Below, one piece after another: positions 14,563 through 23,169 of a stretch of 30,094 nucleotides of DNA. The notes under the pieces were generated by a model. That model made no database searches, had not been told where the DNA came from, and saw only the letters and a list, made by a program, of their open reading frames with translations. The DNA is from JACKGW01 sp964586025. GTDB taxonomy: Bacteria > Planctomycetota > PLA2 > JAEUHO01. The DNA lies in contig CAZPGF010000027.1 in the NCBI GenBank assembly GCA_964586025.1, positions 1-30,094 of the forward strand. The letters run 5' to 3'. Within the stretch, counting starts at the first letter, position 1; each line of letters begins with the position of its first letter. Made by a program: the position numbers and the translations under genes.

Positions 14563-15681
14563 TTACCTCGCGCCGGCGTTCACCATCTTCTGCACGCCGG
14601 CACGATCCGGCAGTTGCCCCAGTCCGAAGTCCTCCAACTCCTTGCGGTGCCGTTCCCCGGAGTCCTTCGTCAAGGCCTCGATCTGCGGAAGGCAGCGCTC
14701 GAAGGCATCGACGATCGCCGGATCGAACTGGGTCCCGGCGCATCGCCGCAGTTCGGCCATGGCAACCGACGACGGTTGCGCGACCTTGTAGCACCGCTCG
14801 GAGATGATCGCGTCGTAGGTGTCCACGCACGCAAAGATCCGCGCGGCGAGCGGGATCTCCTCTCCGGCAAGTCCGTCCGGGTAGCCGGCGCCGTCCCAGC
14901 GCTCGTGGTGGTGGCGGATCACCGTCTGCGCGGGCGCGAGGAACGGGACGCGCGAAACGAAGTCCGCACCGAACTCCGGATGCATGCGCATCACTTTCCA
15001 CTCGCTCTCGTCGAGGGGGCCGGGCTTGGTCAGGATCGCGTCCGGCACGCGGTACTTGCCGACGTCGTGCAGCATCGCGCCGAGTTGGATGTCGCGCAGC
15101 TCGCCCTCGCTGAACCCCATTTCCCGCGCGAGGAGCGTACACAGGTCGCGTACGCGCCACAGGTGGCCCATCGTGCTCGAGTCCTTGCCCTCGATCATCG
15201 ACGCGAACCCGATCACGGTGCCGTCGTAGGTCCGGCGCAGTTCGTCCTCCTTCTCACGGAGGCGCTGCTCGAGCTGCACCTTGTAGTTCAGTCGCAGCTT
15301 GTAGACCTGGCGCAGTTCGAGCGCGCGGTTCACCGCGTCGGCGATCTCGGCGAGGTCGAACGGATTCTTCTGCAGGAAGTTGCATGCGCCGAGGCGGATG
15401 GCCTCCATCGCGTACTTCCACTCGTCGTACGCCGTCAGGATCATGAACGGCGTGACGGACTCGACGTACGGGCGCACCTGCCGGAGGAACGCCAGGCCGT
15501 CCATCTTCGGCATGTGGATGTCGCTGATGATCAGGTCGAACCCGTCCTTCTCGGCCCGGACGCGGCGAACCCCCTCCTCGCCGTCACCGGCGCGCTCGCA
15601 GGAGTGCCCCTGGGTTGCGAGGTGACGTGCCAGCACGTCCCGCAGGGTTTCTTCGTCTTCGACGATCAGGATGCGTCCCAT
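14563..15681 (-). CDS. Response regulator with HD-GYP domain, predicted c-di-GMP phosphodiesterase
   Basis: This is a 372-residue two-domain protein. The receiver (1-120) is intact: acidic pocket Glu8-Asp9-Glu10, phospho-acceptor Asp54, Thr83 and Lys105. A helical linker (about 121-152) joins it to an HD-GYP domain (about 153-335). Its metal and substrate residues are present: His173, His205-Asp206 (AMLHDVGK), His234, His257-His258, the GYP motif at Gly266-Tyr267-Pro268 (RWDGAGYPDGL) and Asp287. HD-GYP proteins of this type hydrolyse c-di-GMP to pGpG or GMP, so phosphorylation by an unknown histidine kinase probably controls local c-di-GMP. ATG at 15681 has GAGGGAA four bases upstream. No kinase gene is in the window. 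It lies 90 bases after the glycosyltransferase and 33 before the PilZ gene. Confidence 0.95.
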   Translation of the reverse strand: MGRILIVEDEETLRDVLARHLATQGHSCERAGDGEEGVRRVRAEKDGFDLIISDIHMPKMDGLAFLRQVRPYVESVTPFMILTAYDEWKYAMEAIRLGACNFLQKNPFDLAEIADAVNRALELRQVYKLRLNYKVQLEQRLREKEDELRRTYDGTVIGFASMIEGKDSSTMGHLWRVRDLCTLLAREMGFSEGELRDIQLGAMLHDVGKYRVPDAILTKPGPLDESEWKVMRMHPEFGADFVSRVPFLAPAQTVIRHHHERWDGAGYPDGLAGEEIPLAARIFACVDTYDAIISERCYKVAQPSSVAMAELRRCAGTQFDPAIVDAFERCLPQIEALTKDSGERHRKELEDFGLGQLPDRAGVQKMVNAGAR

Positions 15682-15771
15682 GGGGTTCCCTCGGGCGACG
15701 GGAGTGGGCGTTCCATTCTGTCGGACCGTCTCCCCCCCGTTCTTTAGGGGTCCGGACGAAACCGGTCGGAA

Positions 15772-17352
15772 TCAGGCCCCGACGGGGGCCCCCTCGGGCA
15801 GGGCGGATCGAGGCGTCGGGGCCTCGGGGGAGTCCGGAGGGCCGCCGGCGGCGAGGAAGCGGGCCCGGTTGCGGATCCAGAGGGCACGGAGCGTGGCGCC
15901 GCCCATGGTGAACAGGCCGATCGAGAGCACCCCCGTCACGACGGCACCCATCGCCATGTGGCGGGACTGGACCACGGCCATGAACACGTAGTAGAGGCCC
16001 AGGGTGATCTCGAGCAGCGCCTGCCAACGATCCCGCCCGCCGGTGTAGGACCGTTCGCGCTTGCGGACGAGGCTGTGGTCGGCGTCGAGCACGCCCAGTT
16101 TGGGCGTCCGAACGAACTCGGTTCGCAGCCCCCCGAGCGCCTCGAGGACGCCGCGGGCGTTGTTCACCGCGAGGCCGACGCCGATGAGCGGGAAGAACGG
16201 CAGGAAGCGCAGCCGCGCGACCCAGTCCTTCGGATGGGCTTCGCGCGTGGCGACCACGTAGAACAGGACCTGCGTCACGATGACGAGCAGGAACACGAGG
16301 GAATCGACGATCTGCGCGACGCTCGCGCCGTTCGTACCCATCCCGATTCGGACGAGCATCACCGGCAGTGCGACGACCGTCATGAAGAGACTCGCCGGGA
16401 ACGCCAGGTTCGCACCGAGGTGGAAGGTCCCCTCGAGCTTCTGGCGCACCGTGAGGCGGCTCGCCCAGAGTTTGGGGATGAGCTTCAGGAAACACTCGGT
16501 GAGGCCCTTGGCCCAGCGATGCTGCTGGCTCTTCAGGGCGGTGATCTGCACGGGCAACTCGCTCGGGCACTCGACGTCGCGAAGGAACACGCCGCGCATG
16601 CCGGCGATGTAGGTCCGATACGAGAGATCGGTGTCTTCGCAGATCGTGTCGGCGTCCCAGCCGCCGGCGGCCTCGATGGCCTGGCGTCGCCAGATCCCGC
16701 CGGTGCCGTTGAAGTTGAACACGTAGCCGCCGCGGGACCGCGTCACCTGCTCGAGGACGAAGTGCCCGTCCATCAGCATGCCCATGCCCTCGGTCAGCAT
16801 GCCGTATCCGCGATTCAGGTAGGTCCAGCGCGTCTGCACGAAACCGACCCGCGGGTCGGTGAAGTGATCGACGGTTCGCCGCAGGAAGTCGGGCCGGGGC
16901 ACGAAGTCCGCGTCGAACACCGCAAGCAGGTCGCCTCGGGCGCGGGGCATCGCCGCCGCCAGCGCGCCGGCCTTGTAGCCCGAGCGATCGGTGCGGTGGA
17001 CGTGCTCGATCTGGTATCCCGCGGCCCGCATCGCGGCGACGTGGGCGGCGGCGATCTCCTTCGTGTCGTCCGTGCTGTCGTCGAGCACCTGGATCTCGAG
17101 GCGGTCGCGCGGCCAGTCGAGCGCGCACACGGCGTCGATCAACCTCCCGACGACGAACCGCTCGTTGAACACCGGCAACTGCACGGTCACCACGGGCAAA
17201 TCGTCCGGATCGAACCGGGACGTGGGGTCGGGATCGCCGCGCGGGTGGCGCAGGTAGCGAACGATCAGGAACGCGCGATACACCATGACCGCCGAGACGA
17301 GCCCGAGCAGCCCGTAGTAGATCGTCAGCAACAGGCTCTGCGCGAACGCCAT
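15772..17352 (-). CDS. Processive GT2 family glycosyltransferase (cellulose/mannan synthase-like)
   Basis: This is a 526-residue inner-membrane enzyme predicted to polymerise a beta-linked polysaccharide from a nucleotide sugar. An N-terminal membrane helix (about 5-31) precedes the GT2 domain: Asp91-Asp92 (QVLDDSTDD), the DxD pair Asp147/Asp149 (AVFDADFVP), Glu239-Asp240 (TICEDTDLS) and Gln276-Gln277-His-Arg-Trp280. The last is the processive-synthase signature. About five more hydrophobic segments follow (near 317-336, 350-368, 383-396, 448-463, 470-488). The layout matches CslA/CslC-type beta-mannan or glucan synthases rather than BcsA, because there is no C-terminal PilZ domain. A PilZ protein is supplied two genes downstream. 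ATG at 17352 is chosen although the ribosome-binding site is poor. It is divergent from ligA with about 130 bases between them. The sugar cannot be told from sequence. Confidence 0.92.
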   Translation of the reverse strand: MAFAQSLLLTIYYGLLGLVSAVMVYRAFLIVRYLRHPRGDPDPTSRFDPDDLPVVTVQLPVFNERFVVGRLIDAVCALDWPRDRLEIQVLDDSTDDTKEIAAAHVAAMRAAGYQIEHVHRTDRSGYKAGALAAAMPRARGDLLAVFDADFVPRPDFLRRTVDHFTDPRVGFVQTRWTYLNRGYGMLTEGMGMLMDGHFVLEQVTRSRGGYVFNFNGTGGIWRRQAIEAAGGWDADTICEDTDLSYRTYIAGMRGVFLRDVECPSELPVQITALKSQQHRWAKGLTECFLKLIPKLWASRLTVRQKLEGTFHLGANLAFPASLFMTVVALPVMLVRIGMGTNGASVAQIVDSLVFLLVIVTQVLFYVVATREAHPKDWVARLRFLPFFPLIGVGLAVNNARGVLEALGGLRTEFVRTPKLGVLDADHSLVRKRERSYTGGRDRWQALLEITLGLYYVFMAVVQSRHMAMGAVVTGVLSIGLFTMGGATLRALWIRNRARFLAAGGPPDSPEAPTPRSALPEGAPVGA

Positions 17353-17483
17353 CGGGTGGGCCAGCGTAGCGACGCCCGCCTTCCGTGCCCCACCCCGTCC
17401 GAGGGCGGCCGGAGCGCCCCCGATCTGCGAAGCCGTTCCTCCGCAAGGTCAAGGACCCCCTGAACGCGTACGATGCCGCGCCG

Positions 17484-19499
17484 ATGGCCTTGAGAGACGC
17501 CTCCCACCGTGCCGCCGAACTGCGCGCGATCCTGCGCGATGCGAACTGGCGCTACTACGTGCTGGACGATCCGATCCTGACGGACGCCCAGTACGACGAA
17601 GCGTTCCGCGAACTTCGTGCGATCGAGGAGGCACACCCCGAACTCGCCGAGGACGACAGCCCGACGCGGCGCGTGGGCGGCGCGCTCGCCGAGGGGTTCG
17701 CGCCCGCCCCGCACCCGAGCCCGATGGTCTCGCTCGACAACGTCCTCGACGAGACCGAGTTCCGCGAGTGGGTCGCGTCGAACGACCGCTTCCTCAAGGC
17801 CGATGCGCCGCGCGCGTACAGCGTCGAGCCGAAGATCGATGGCGTGGGGTTGGAACTGATCTACGAGAAGGGCCGCCTGCGCGTCGCCGCGACCCGCGGC
17901 GACGGCCTCGTCGGCGAGGACGTCACCGCCAACGCAAGGACGATCCGCGGCATCCCGGATCGCCTGCGTGGCGACGAGGTGCCCGCGTTCGTCGCGATTC
18001 GTGGCGAGGCCTACGTCCGCAAGGCCGACTTCGAGACGTTTAATCGCGCCGCCGAGGCGGCCGGTGAGCGCACCTTCCAGAACCCTCGCAACTTCTGCGC
18101 CGGCTCGCTGCGTCAACTCGACCCGGCGATCCCCGCGTCGCGCCCGATCCGCTTCTTCGCGTACACCCAGGGCGGTATCGACGGCGACCGCCCCGCGTCG
18201 CAGACCGCCTGGCTCGAGGCGTACCGACAATGGGGACTCCCCACGGTGCCCGACGCGCGCCGCGTGGTCGGCCCGGATGACGTCGTCGCGCGCTACGCGG
18301 AGTTGCTGGCGCGACGCGAGGAACTGCCGTACGAGTTCGACGGCGTCGTCGTGAAGGTGGACGACGTGGCGCTGCAGGACCGGCTCGGCCAGAGGAGCCG
18401 CAGCCCGCGCTGGGCCGTGGCGTGGAAGTTCCCACCGCGTCGCGCGACGACACGACTTCTGGACGTGGACTGGAGCGTGGGGCGGACGGGGGTCGTCACG
18501 CCACGCGCCGTGCTCGAACCGGTGCACCTAGCCGGCGTCACCGTCAGCCACGCGACGTTGCACAACGTGGACGAGTTGGATCGCCTCGGGCTGCGCATCG
18601 GGGACCGCGTCGAGATCGAGCGCGCGGGCGACGTCATCCCGAAGGTGCTACGCGCGATCGACTCGGAACGAACCGGCGAGGAACGCCCGATCGGCGTGCC
18701 GACGGCGTGCCCGGGGTGCGGGACGGCGCTCCACCGCGACCCGGAGCGGGTCGCGCTGCGCTGCGACAACTTCGCCTGTCCCTCGCAGGTCGTCGCCCAT
18801 CTCGTCCACTTCGCCTCGCGGCGGGCGGCGGACATCCGCGGCCTCGGCGAGAAGCAGGCCGCGCTGCTCCACGAGCGGGGCTTCCTCAAGGACGCCGCCG
18901 ATCTGTACGCGCTGGCCGACCACCGCTCGGCGATCGTCGAACTGCCGCGCATGGGGGAGGTCAGCGTCGACCACCTCCTCTCCCAGATCGAGGCGTCGAA
19001 GGAGGTCCCGCTCGACCGGTTCCTCTTCGGTCTCGGCATCCGGGAGGTCGGGGATCGCGGCGCGCGAATCCTGGCCCGCGCGTTCGGGACGCTCGACGGC
19101 GTCGCGGCGGCGACCCGTGACGCGCTCCTGGCCGAGAACGAGGTCGGCGAGGCGCTCGCTGACGCGGTCGTGACGTGGTTCAGCGAGCCGCGCAACCGCG
19201 CCATGCTCAAGCGGATGGCCGACCGCGGCGTGCGCCCGAAGCGTTGGGAGGGCCGCGAGGACGGACCGTTCCAAGGCCTGACGGTCGTGTTCACCGGGAA
19301 GCTCGAGCGGCTCTCCCGGGACGAAGCGAAGGCGCTGGTCGAGTCCCTCGGCGGTCGCGCCGGGAGTGCGGTCTCGGCGAAGACCGACCTCGTCGTCGCC
19401 GGGCCGGGCGCCGGATCGAAGCGCAAAGCCGCCGAGGCCCTCGGGGTGCCGGTCCTGGACGAGGGGGAGTTCCTGCGCCGGGCCGGGCGCGGCGACTGA
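17484..19499 (+). CDS. ligA: NAD-dependent DNA ligase LigA
   Basis: This is a 671-residue ligase that seals nicks during replication and repair. The N-terminal Ia domain (ILRDANWRYYVLDDPILTDAQYD) binds NAD. The adenylated lysine is Lys117 in EPKIDGVGLEL. The oligonucleotide-binding domain follows (WSVGRTGVVTPRAVLEPV), then a four-cysteine zinc finger (CPGCG...LRCDNFACPSQ), helix-hairpin-helix motifs and a C-terminal BRCT domain from about residue 595 (LTVVFTGKLERLSRDEAKALVE). ATG at 17484 is chosen because the family starts about here and total length then equals the usual 670. The frame stays open for 33 codons upstream to 17385 but with unrelated sequence. No strong ribosome-binding site is visible. 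It is an essential housekeeping gene and anchors this part as chromosomal. Confidence 0.98.
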   Translation: MALRDASHRAAELRAILRDANWRYYVLDDPILTDAQYDEAFRELRAIEEAHPELAEDDSPTRRVGGALAEGFAPAPHPSPMVSLDNVLDETEFREWVASNDRFLKADAPRAYSVEPKIDGVGLELIYEKGRLRVAATRGDGLVGEDVTANARTIRGIPDRLRGDEVPAFVAIRGEAYVRKADFETFNRAAEAAGERTFQNPRNFCAGSLRQLDPAIPASRPIRFFAYTQGGIDGDRPASQTAWLEAYRQWGLPTVPDARRVVGPDDVVARYAELLARREELPYEFDGVVVKVDDVALQDRLGQRSRSPRWAVAWKFPPRRATTRLLDVDWSVGRTGVVTPRAVLEPVHLAGVTVSHATLHNVDELDRLGLRIGDRVEIERAGDVIPKVLRAIDSERTGEERPIGVPTACPGCGTALHRDPERVALRCDNFACPSQVVAHLVHFASRRAADIRGLGEKQAALLHERGFLKDAADLYALADHRSAIVELPRMGEVSVDHLLSQIEASKEVPLDRFLFGLGIREVGDRGARILARAFGTLDGVAAATRDALLAENEVGEALADAVVTWFSEPRNRAMLKRMADRGVRPKRWEGREDGPFQGLTVVFTGKLERLSRDEAKALVESLGGRAGSAVSAKTDLVVAGPGAGSKRKAAEALGVPVLDEGEFLRRAGRGD

Positions 19500-19617
19500 C
19501 GGCGGGAACCGGCCCCTTCATTCCGTGTCCGATTCGGCCGAGAGCAGGCGTTACCCTCGGATCGGCATACGTTGCCGCGTGGCGCGCCGTGCGCCTTTCC
19601 GGAGGAGAAGGATTCCC

Positions 19618-21516
19618 ATGGCCCCCCATCGAGCCCGGACCGCGCGGCCACTGCTCGCACTCACCGTGACCGCACTCGCATCGCTCGCCTTCCTCGGCCG
19701 CACGCCGGCCGAAGCGGGCGGCACCAAGCGCTACCGCGACGCGGCGCACAAATTCTCCCTGCTGATCCCGGCCGACTTCGAACGCGTTCCGCTGCAGCCG
19801 GCCGAAGAGACGCAGCGGGGCATCGTCGCCCGGTTCACCGATTCGAAGAACAAGGGCGCCAACGTCGGCACGTATCCGGCCATGATCGAGATCGTGCGGA
19901 TCGACACCGAGAAGGGCCTGCGCAGCGGTCCGGTGATCACCGGCGATATCCCGCCCGAGCTCGCCGAACAGATCGAACGGATGGGGGACCTCGACAATCC
20001 GAAGTCGGCTTTCGACGCGACCATTCGACGCGAGATGAAGTACAACGACGGGGAGGAAGCCGAGATCAATCGGATCCAGGCGCGTCCCGACAAGAAGATC
20101 GCCTCGACCGACAAGCCCCAGAAGGTTCCGGGCCAACTCTACCGCGTCGAGCATCCCGTGCGGAGCGTGTACGGCGAGAACATCACCCTCTTCATGATGC
20201 TCGCCGCGTTCAAGAAGGACACGCACGAGTACGGCGTGTTCATGCAGTGCGGCGGTCGCCTGAGGAAGAAGTTCGAGTCCGACTTCTACGCGTCGGCCCG
20301 GTCGTTCCGATGGTTCGACGAGAACGCCGAAGACGTCGCATCGCTCGACGTGCTGGACGGCATGAACATCACCGCGAAGCGCCGGCGCGGCATCGAGCGC
20401 GGCCTCGTGCAGGGCTGGGACGTGATCGTCAGCCCGAAGAAGAACTACATCATCCTGTACAACACGAACAACGGGAAGAACAAGCTCCTCGCGAAGATCA
20501 TCGCCGAGCGGATCGAGAAGATTCGCGAGCAGATCTACGAGGTCCAGTTCCCCCCGACGGAGCCGATCGACGCCGTTTCGATCGTCCGCATCTGCAAGGA
20601 TCGCGACGAATACATGGACTACGGCGCTCCCGGCGGCAGCGCGGGATACTGGAGCAGCCACGACGAGGAGTTGGTCTTCTACGACGCGAGCCCCAGCAAG
20701 AAGCCCGACGACGACACGCTGGCCGTCCTCTATCACGAGGCGTTCCACCAGTACATCTACTACAGCGTCGGCAACGTGGCGCCGCACTCGTGGTTCAACG
20801 AGGGCCACGGCGACTACTACGCCGGCGCGAAGTACAAGGGCGGCAAGTTCCAGATCGAGCCGTTCGACTGGCGCGTCGGAACCATCCGTGGTGCGATCGT
20901 CACGGGCCCGCGAGGCGTCGTCGAAGAGAAGGAAGGGCGCAAGGTCTACGACGGAAAGGGCGGCTACACGCCGCTCGATGACTTCGTGCGGTTCACCCAG
21001 GGCGAGTACTACTCGTATCCGGGCATCAGCTACGCACAGGGATGGTCGCTGATCTACTTCCTCCGCGAGATCGTTCCGAAGAACAAGAAGTACCGCGAGA
21101 AGTGGGGCAACATCCTGACCGTGTACTTCGACACCCTGAAGGCCGAGGTCAAGAAGGACAAGGACTTCGAGGGCTTCCGCGCCGGCGGCGGACCGGCGCC
21201 CGATGACGACGGCGGCGAGGGGGAGGGAGAAGGCGACGGGGAGGACGTGGAAGACGGCGACGAAGCGCCTCCCACGCCGCCCACGGGCCCGGCGCCGAAG
21301 GACGGGCCCGACAGCCCGCCGGCGGACGGCGGTCCGCCGCCGAAGGACGGACCTCCGCCTTCCGACGACCCCGACGCGACGTTCAACGCGCCGATGCAGC
21401 AGGGCGGGTTCGGTCCCGATGCGGCCCTGAAGAAGGCCGTGGACGAGGCGTTCAAGGACGTGGACTGGGCCGAACTCGAAGCCGCTTGGAAGGAAGGCAC
21501 GCGAAAGGGTCGCTGA
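19618..21516 (+). CDS. Secreted gluzincin-type metallopeptidase (DUF1570-like) with an acidic/Pro-rich insert
   Basis: This is a 632-residue exported protein. ATG at 19618 has GGAGGAGAAGGA upstream. A signal peptide covers about 1-33 (ending TPAEAGGT). The N-terminal half (about 35-240) is a beta-rich domain of the kind found in exported planctomycete proteins (KFSLLIPADFERVPL). The catalytic block is His373-Glu374-Ala-Phe-His377 with Glu395 as third ligand and the ExxxD pattern Glu395...Asp399 (WFNEGHGDYY), typical of DUF1570-like zinc peptidases. A low-complexity stretch at about 522-595, rich in Asp/Glu/Gly and then Pro/Asp, separates it from a short helical tail (DEAFKDVDWAELEAAWKEG). The same tail motif often closes such proteins. 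The substrate is unknown. Alternative starts further upstream lie inside ligA and are rejected. Confidence 0.87.
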   Translation: MAPHRARTARPLLALTVTALASLAFLGRTPAEAGGTKRYRDAAHKFSLLIPADFERVPLQPAEETQRGIVARFTDSKNKGANVGTYPAMIEIVRIDTEKGLRSGPVITGDIPPELAEQIERMGDLDNPKSAFDATIRREMKYNDGEEAEINRIQARPDKKIASTDKPQKVPGQLYRVEHPVRSVYGENITLFMMLAAFKKDTHEYGVFMQCGGRLRKKFESDFYASARSFRWFDENAEDVASLDVLDGMNITAKRRRGIERGLVQGWDVIVSPKKNYIILYNTNNGKNKLLAKIIAERIEKIREQIYEVQFPPTEPIDAVSIVRICKDRDEYMDYGAPGGSAGYWSSHDEELVFYDASPSKKPDDDTLAVLYHEAFHQYIYYSVGNVAPHSWFNEGHGDYYAGAKYKGGKFQIEPFDWRVGTIRGAIVTGPRGVVEEKEGRKVYDGKGGYTPLDDFVRFTQGEYYSYPGISYAQGWSLIYFLREIVPKNKKYREKWGNILTVYFDTLKAEVKKDKDFEGFRAGGGPAPDDDGGEGEGEGDGEDVEDGDEAPPTPPTGPAPKDGPDSPPADGGPPPKDGPPPSDDPDATFNAPMQQGGFGPDAALKKAVDEAFKDVDWAELEAAWKEGTRKGR

Positions 21517-21611
21517 CGAAGCCCGGGCCAACGGGCGTCGGGGATTTGCAGGGTTCGTACCTTGGCCGGCCCGCCGGCGCGGGGAAGATGCCTCGCCGTT
21601 CGGAGGCCCCC

Positions 21612-23057
21612 ATGCCCCTTCGCCCCCTCCTCGCCCTCGCCCTCTCGCTCTCGGCCTTTGTGGCGTTCGCCCCGCCGTCCCGCGCCGAGGGCGCCGACGA
21701 GACCGTCGTCGAGGCGCGCCGTCTCGCGCGGCGTCTGCTCGCGCACGACGCCGCACGGCGGGAGGTCGCCCTCGACCAGTTGATCGCGCTCCTCGACCAC
21801 GCGGGCGAAGGCCGCGGCGTCCTTGTCGCGGAGGCGACGCGCGCGCTCGCGACCTGGGCGGATCGTCCCGAGCGGCTCGAGGAAGCGTGGCAGCGGGATC
21901 TCCTGACCGGCGACGTCGAGACGCGCGAGCGCGCGGCGCGATTGCTGCACGCGCTCGGTCCGGCGGCGATCACGCGCCTTGGCGACGAGGCGCGTCGCCT
22001 GCTCGCGGATCGGGCGGCGCCGGGTCTTTCGGCGGACGCGGTGAAGCCCGCGGCAGAGAGCCCGATGTCGGAGTCGGACGAGACGACCGAGGACGACGAG
22101 CCCGCGGGCGAAGGCGCCGACGTGTCGCACCTCGATCCCGAGGTGCTGACGGCGCCGTCGAGCACGCCAGATCGACGCGAGCCTCGCCTCGTGGACGCAA
22201 CGCCGCTCGTGAAGGCCGGTGCGAGCGCCCTCGACGTGCGCACGTTCCTCACGCGCGTCGCGAACGCAAGCCAGGCGACGGACTTCGGCGGCGGGCGTTG
22301 GATGGTCCTCGCCGAGGCCTCCGGCCACGCCCGTCTCGCCGAAGCGCTGGCGCGCGTCGCGACGAGCGGAACGTTCGACCTGGCGGCTCCTGCGGACGCC
22401 GGGCCGTCGAACACGAACTCCGCCCCGACCGATCCGGCCAAGGACGAACCGCAGCAGAAACCGGAAGAGGGCGAGGGGTTGTCCGGAACCGCATGGGACG
22501 TGACCGCCCACGCCCTGGTCGGTCCAGTGACCACGCTCGGCGAGTCGGCCGGCGTCGGACCGCGCGTGGCGACCCTCGCGGGCGCCGCCGCCCTGCTCGA
22601 GGCCGAACGGACGCGCCGTGACGTCCGCGAGATCCGCAGCTGGTCGCAACGCATCGTCGCGGGCGGCCCCACGGTCGAGTGGTTCGCGGGGCGCGAGATC
22701 CCCTACAACCGCGCGGTGGTCGCGACGAAGGACGGTGCGTGGGCGGTCGCGACCGACACCTTGCGGGACGGATACACCACGCGCGTCTCGCCGAAGCCGC
22801 GCGGTGACGGCGGCATCGATCTCGAGATCGAGATCGCCTATCTCGACGTGAACGAACCGCTGTTCGAGCAAGTCGTCCGGCCCTCCCCCGACGCCGAGGC
22901 GCTCTCGGTCCATCGGCCGGTGTGGTCGAGCCGTCGCGACCGCGCCGAGGCCCGAATCGGCCCGGACGGGGGAGCGGTCGCCTACGCGGTCACCATGAAC
23001 GGGGAATCGCCGAGCGAACGCTTCGTGCTCGTGGCGCGCTTCACGCCGCAGCGCTAA
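21612..23057 (+). CDS. Exported protein of unknown function with HEAT-like N-terminus
   Basis: This is a 481-residue protein. ATG at 21612 has CGGAGG five bases upstream and a signal peptide (PLRPLLALALSLSAFVAFAPPSRA). Residues about 30-140 are helical repeats (DQLIALLDHAGEGRG..., ARLLHALGPAAITRLGDEARRLL). Two acidic, Ser/Pro-rich linkers (about 152-185 and 258-295) flank a middle block. The C-terminal 180 residues are beta-rich (WFAGREIPYNRAVVATKDGAWAV, GGIDLEIEIAYLDV, VTMNGESPSERFVLVARF). This has a faint look of a secretin-type C-terminal sandwich, but nothing firm. I name no family. It follows the zinc peptidase by 95 bases on the same strand. Confidence 0.72.
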   Translation: MPLRPLLALALSLSAFVAFAPPSRAEGADETVVEARRLARRLLAHDAARREVALDQLIALLDHAGEGRGVLVAEATRALATWADRPERLEEAWQRDLLTGDVETRERAARLLHALGPAAITRLGDEARRLLADRAAPGLSADAVKPAAESPMSESDETTEDDEPAGEGADVSHLDPEVLTAPSSTPDRREPRLVDATPLVKAGASALDVRTFLTRVANASQATDFGGGRWMVLAEASGHARLAEALARVATSGTFDLAAPADAGPSNTNSAPTDPAKDEPQQKPEEGEGLSGTAWDVTAHALVGPVTTLGESAGVGPRVATLAGAAALLEAERTRRDVREIRSWSQRIVAGGPTVEWFAGREIPYNRAVVATKDGAWAVATDTLRDGYTTRVSPKPRGDGGIDLEIEIAYLDVNEPLFEQVVRPSPDAEALSVHRPVWSSRRDRAEARIGPDGGAVAYAVTMNGESPSERFVLVARFTPQR

Positions 23058-23144
23058 CCCGCCCGGCGCGCGAGGGGCCGATCGGGGGCCGCGCAGGGGT
23101 GACGATGAGGCCCACCGCCACGGCCGACTCGATCGGCCCGACTC

Positions 23145-23158
23145 ACCGCCGCGGCGGT
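23145..23158. other. Perfect 14-bp palindrome just before the surface-protein start
   Basis: ACCGCCGCGGCGGT reads the same on both strands and ends 11 bases before the GTG at 23170. In RNA it could form only a very tight hairpin; as DNA it could be an operator half-site pair. It may also be chance in GC-rich DNA. Confidence 0.3.
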
Positions 23159-23169
23159 AGGCTGCGGGC

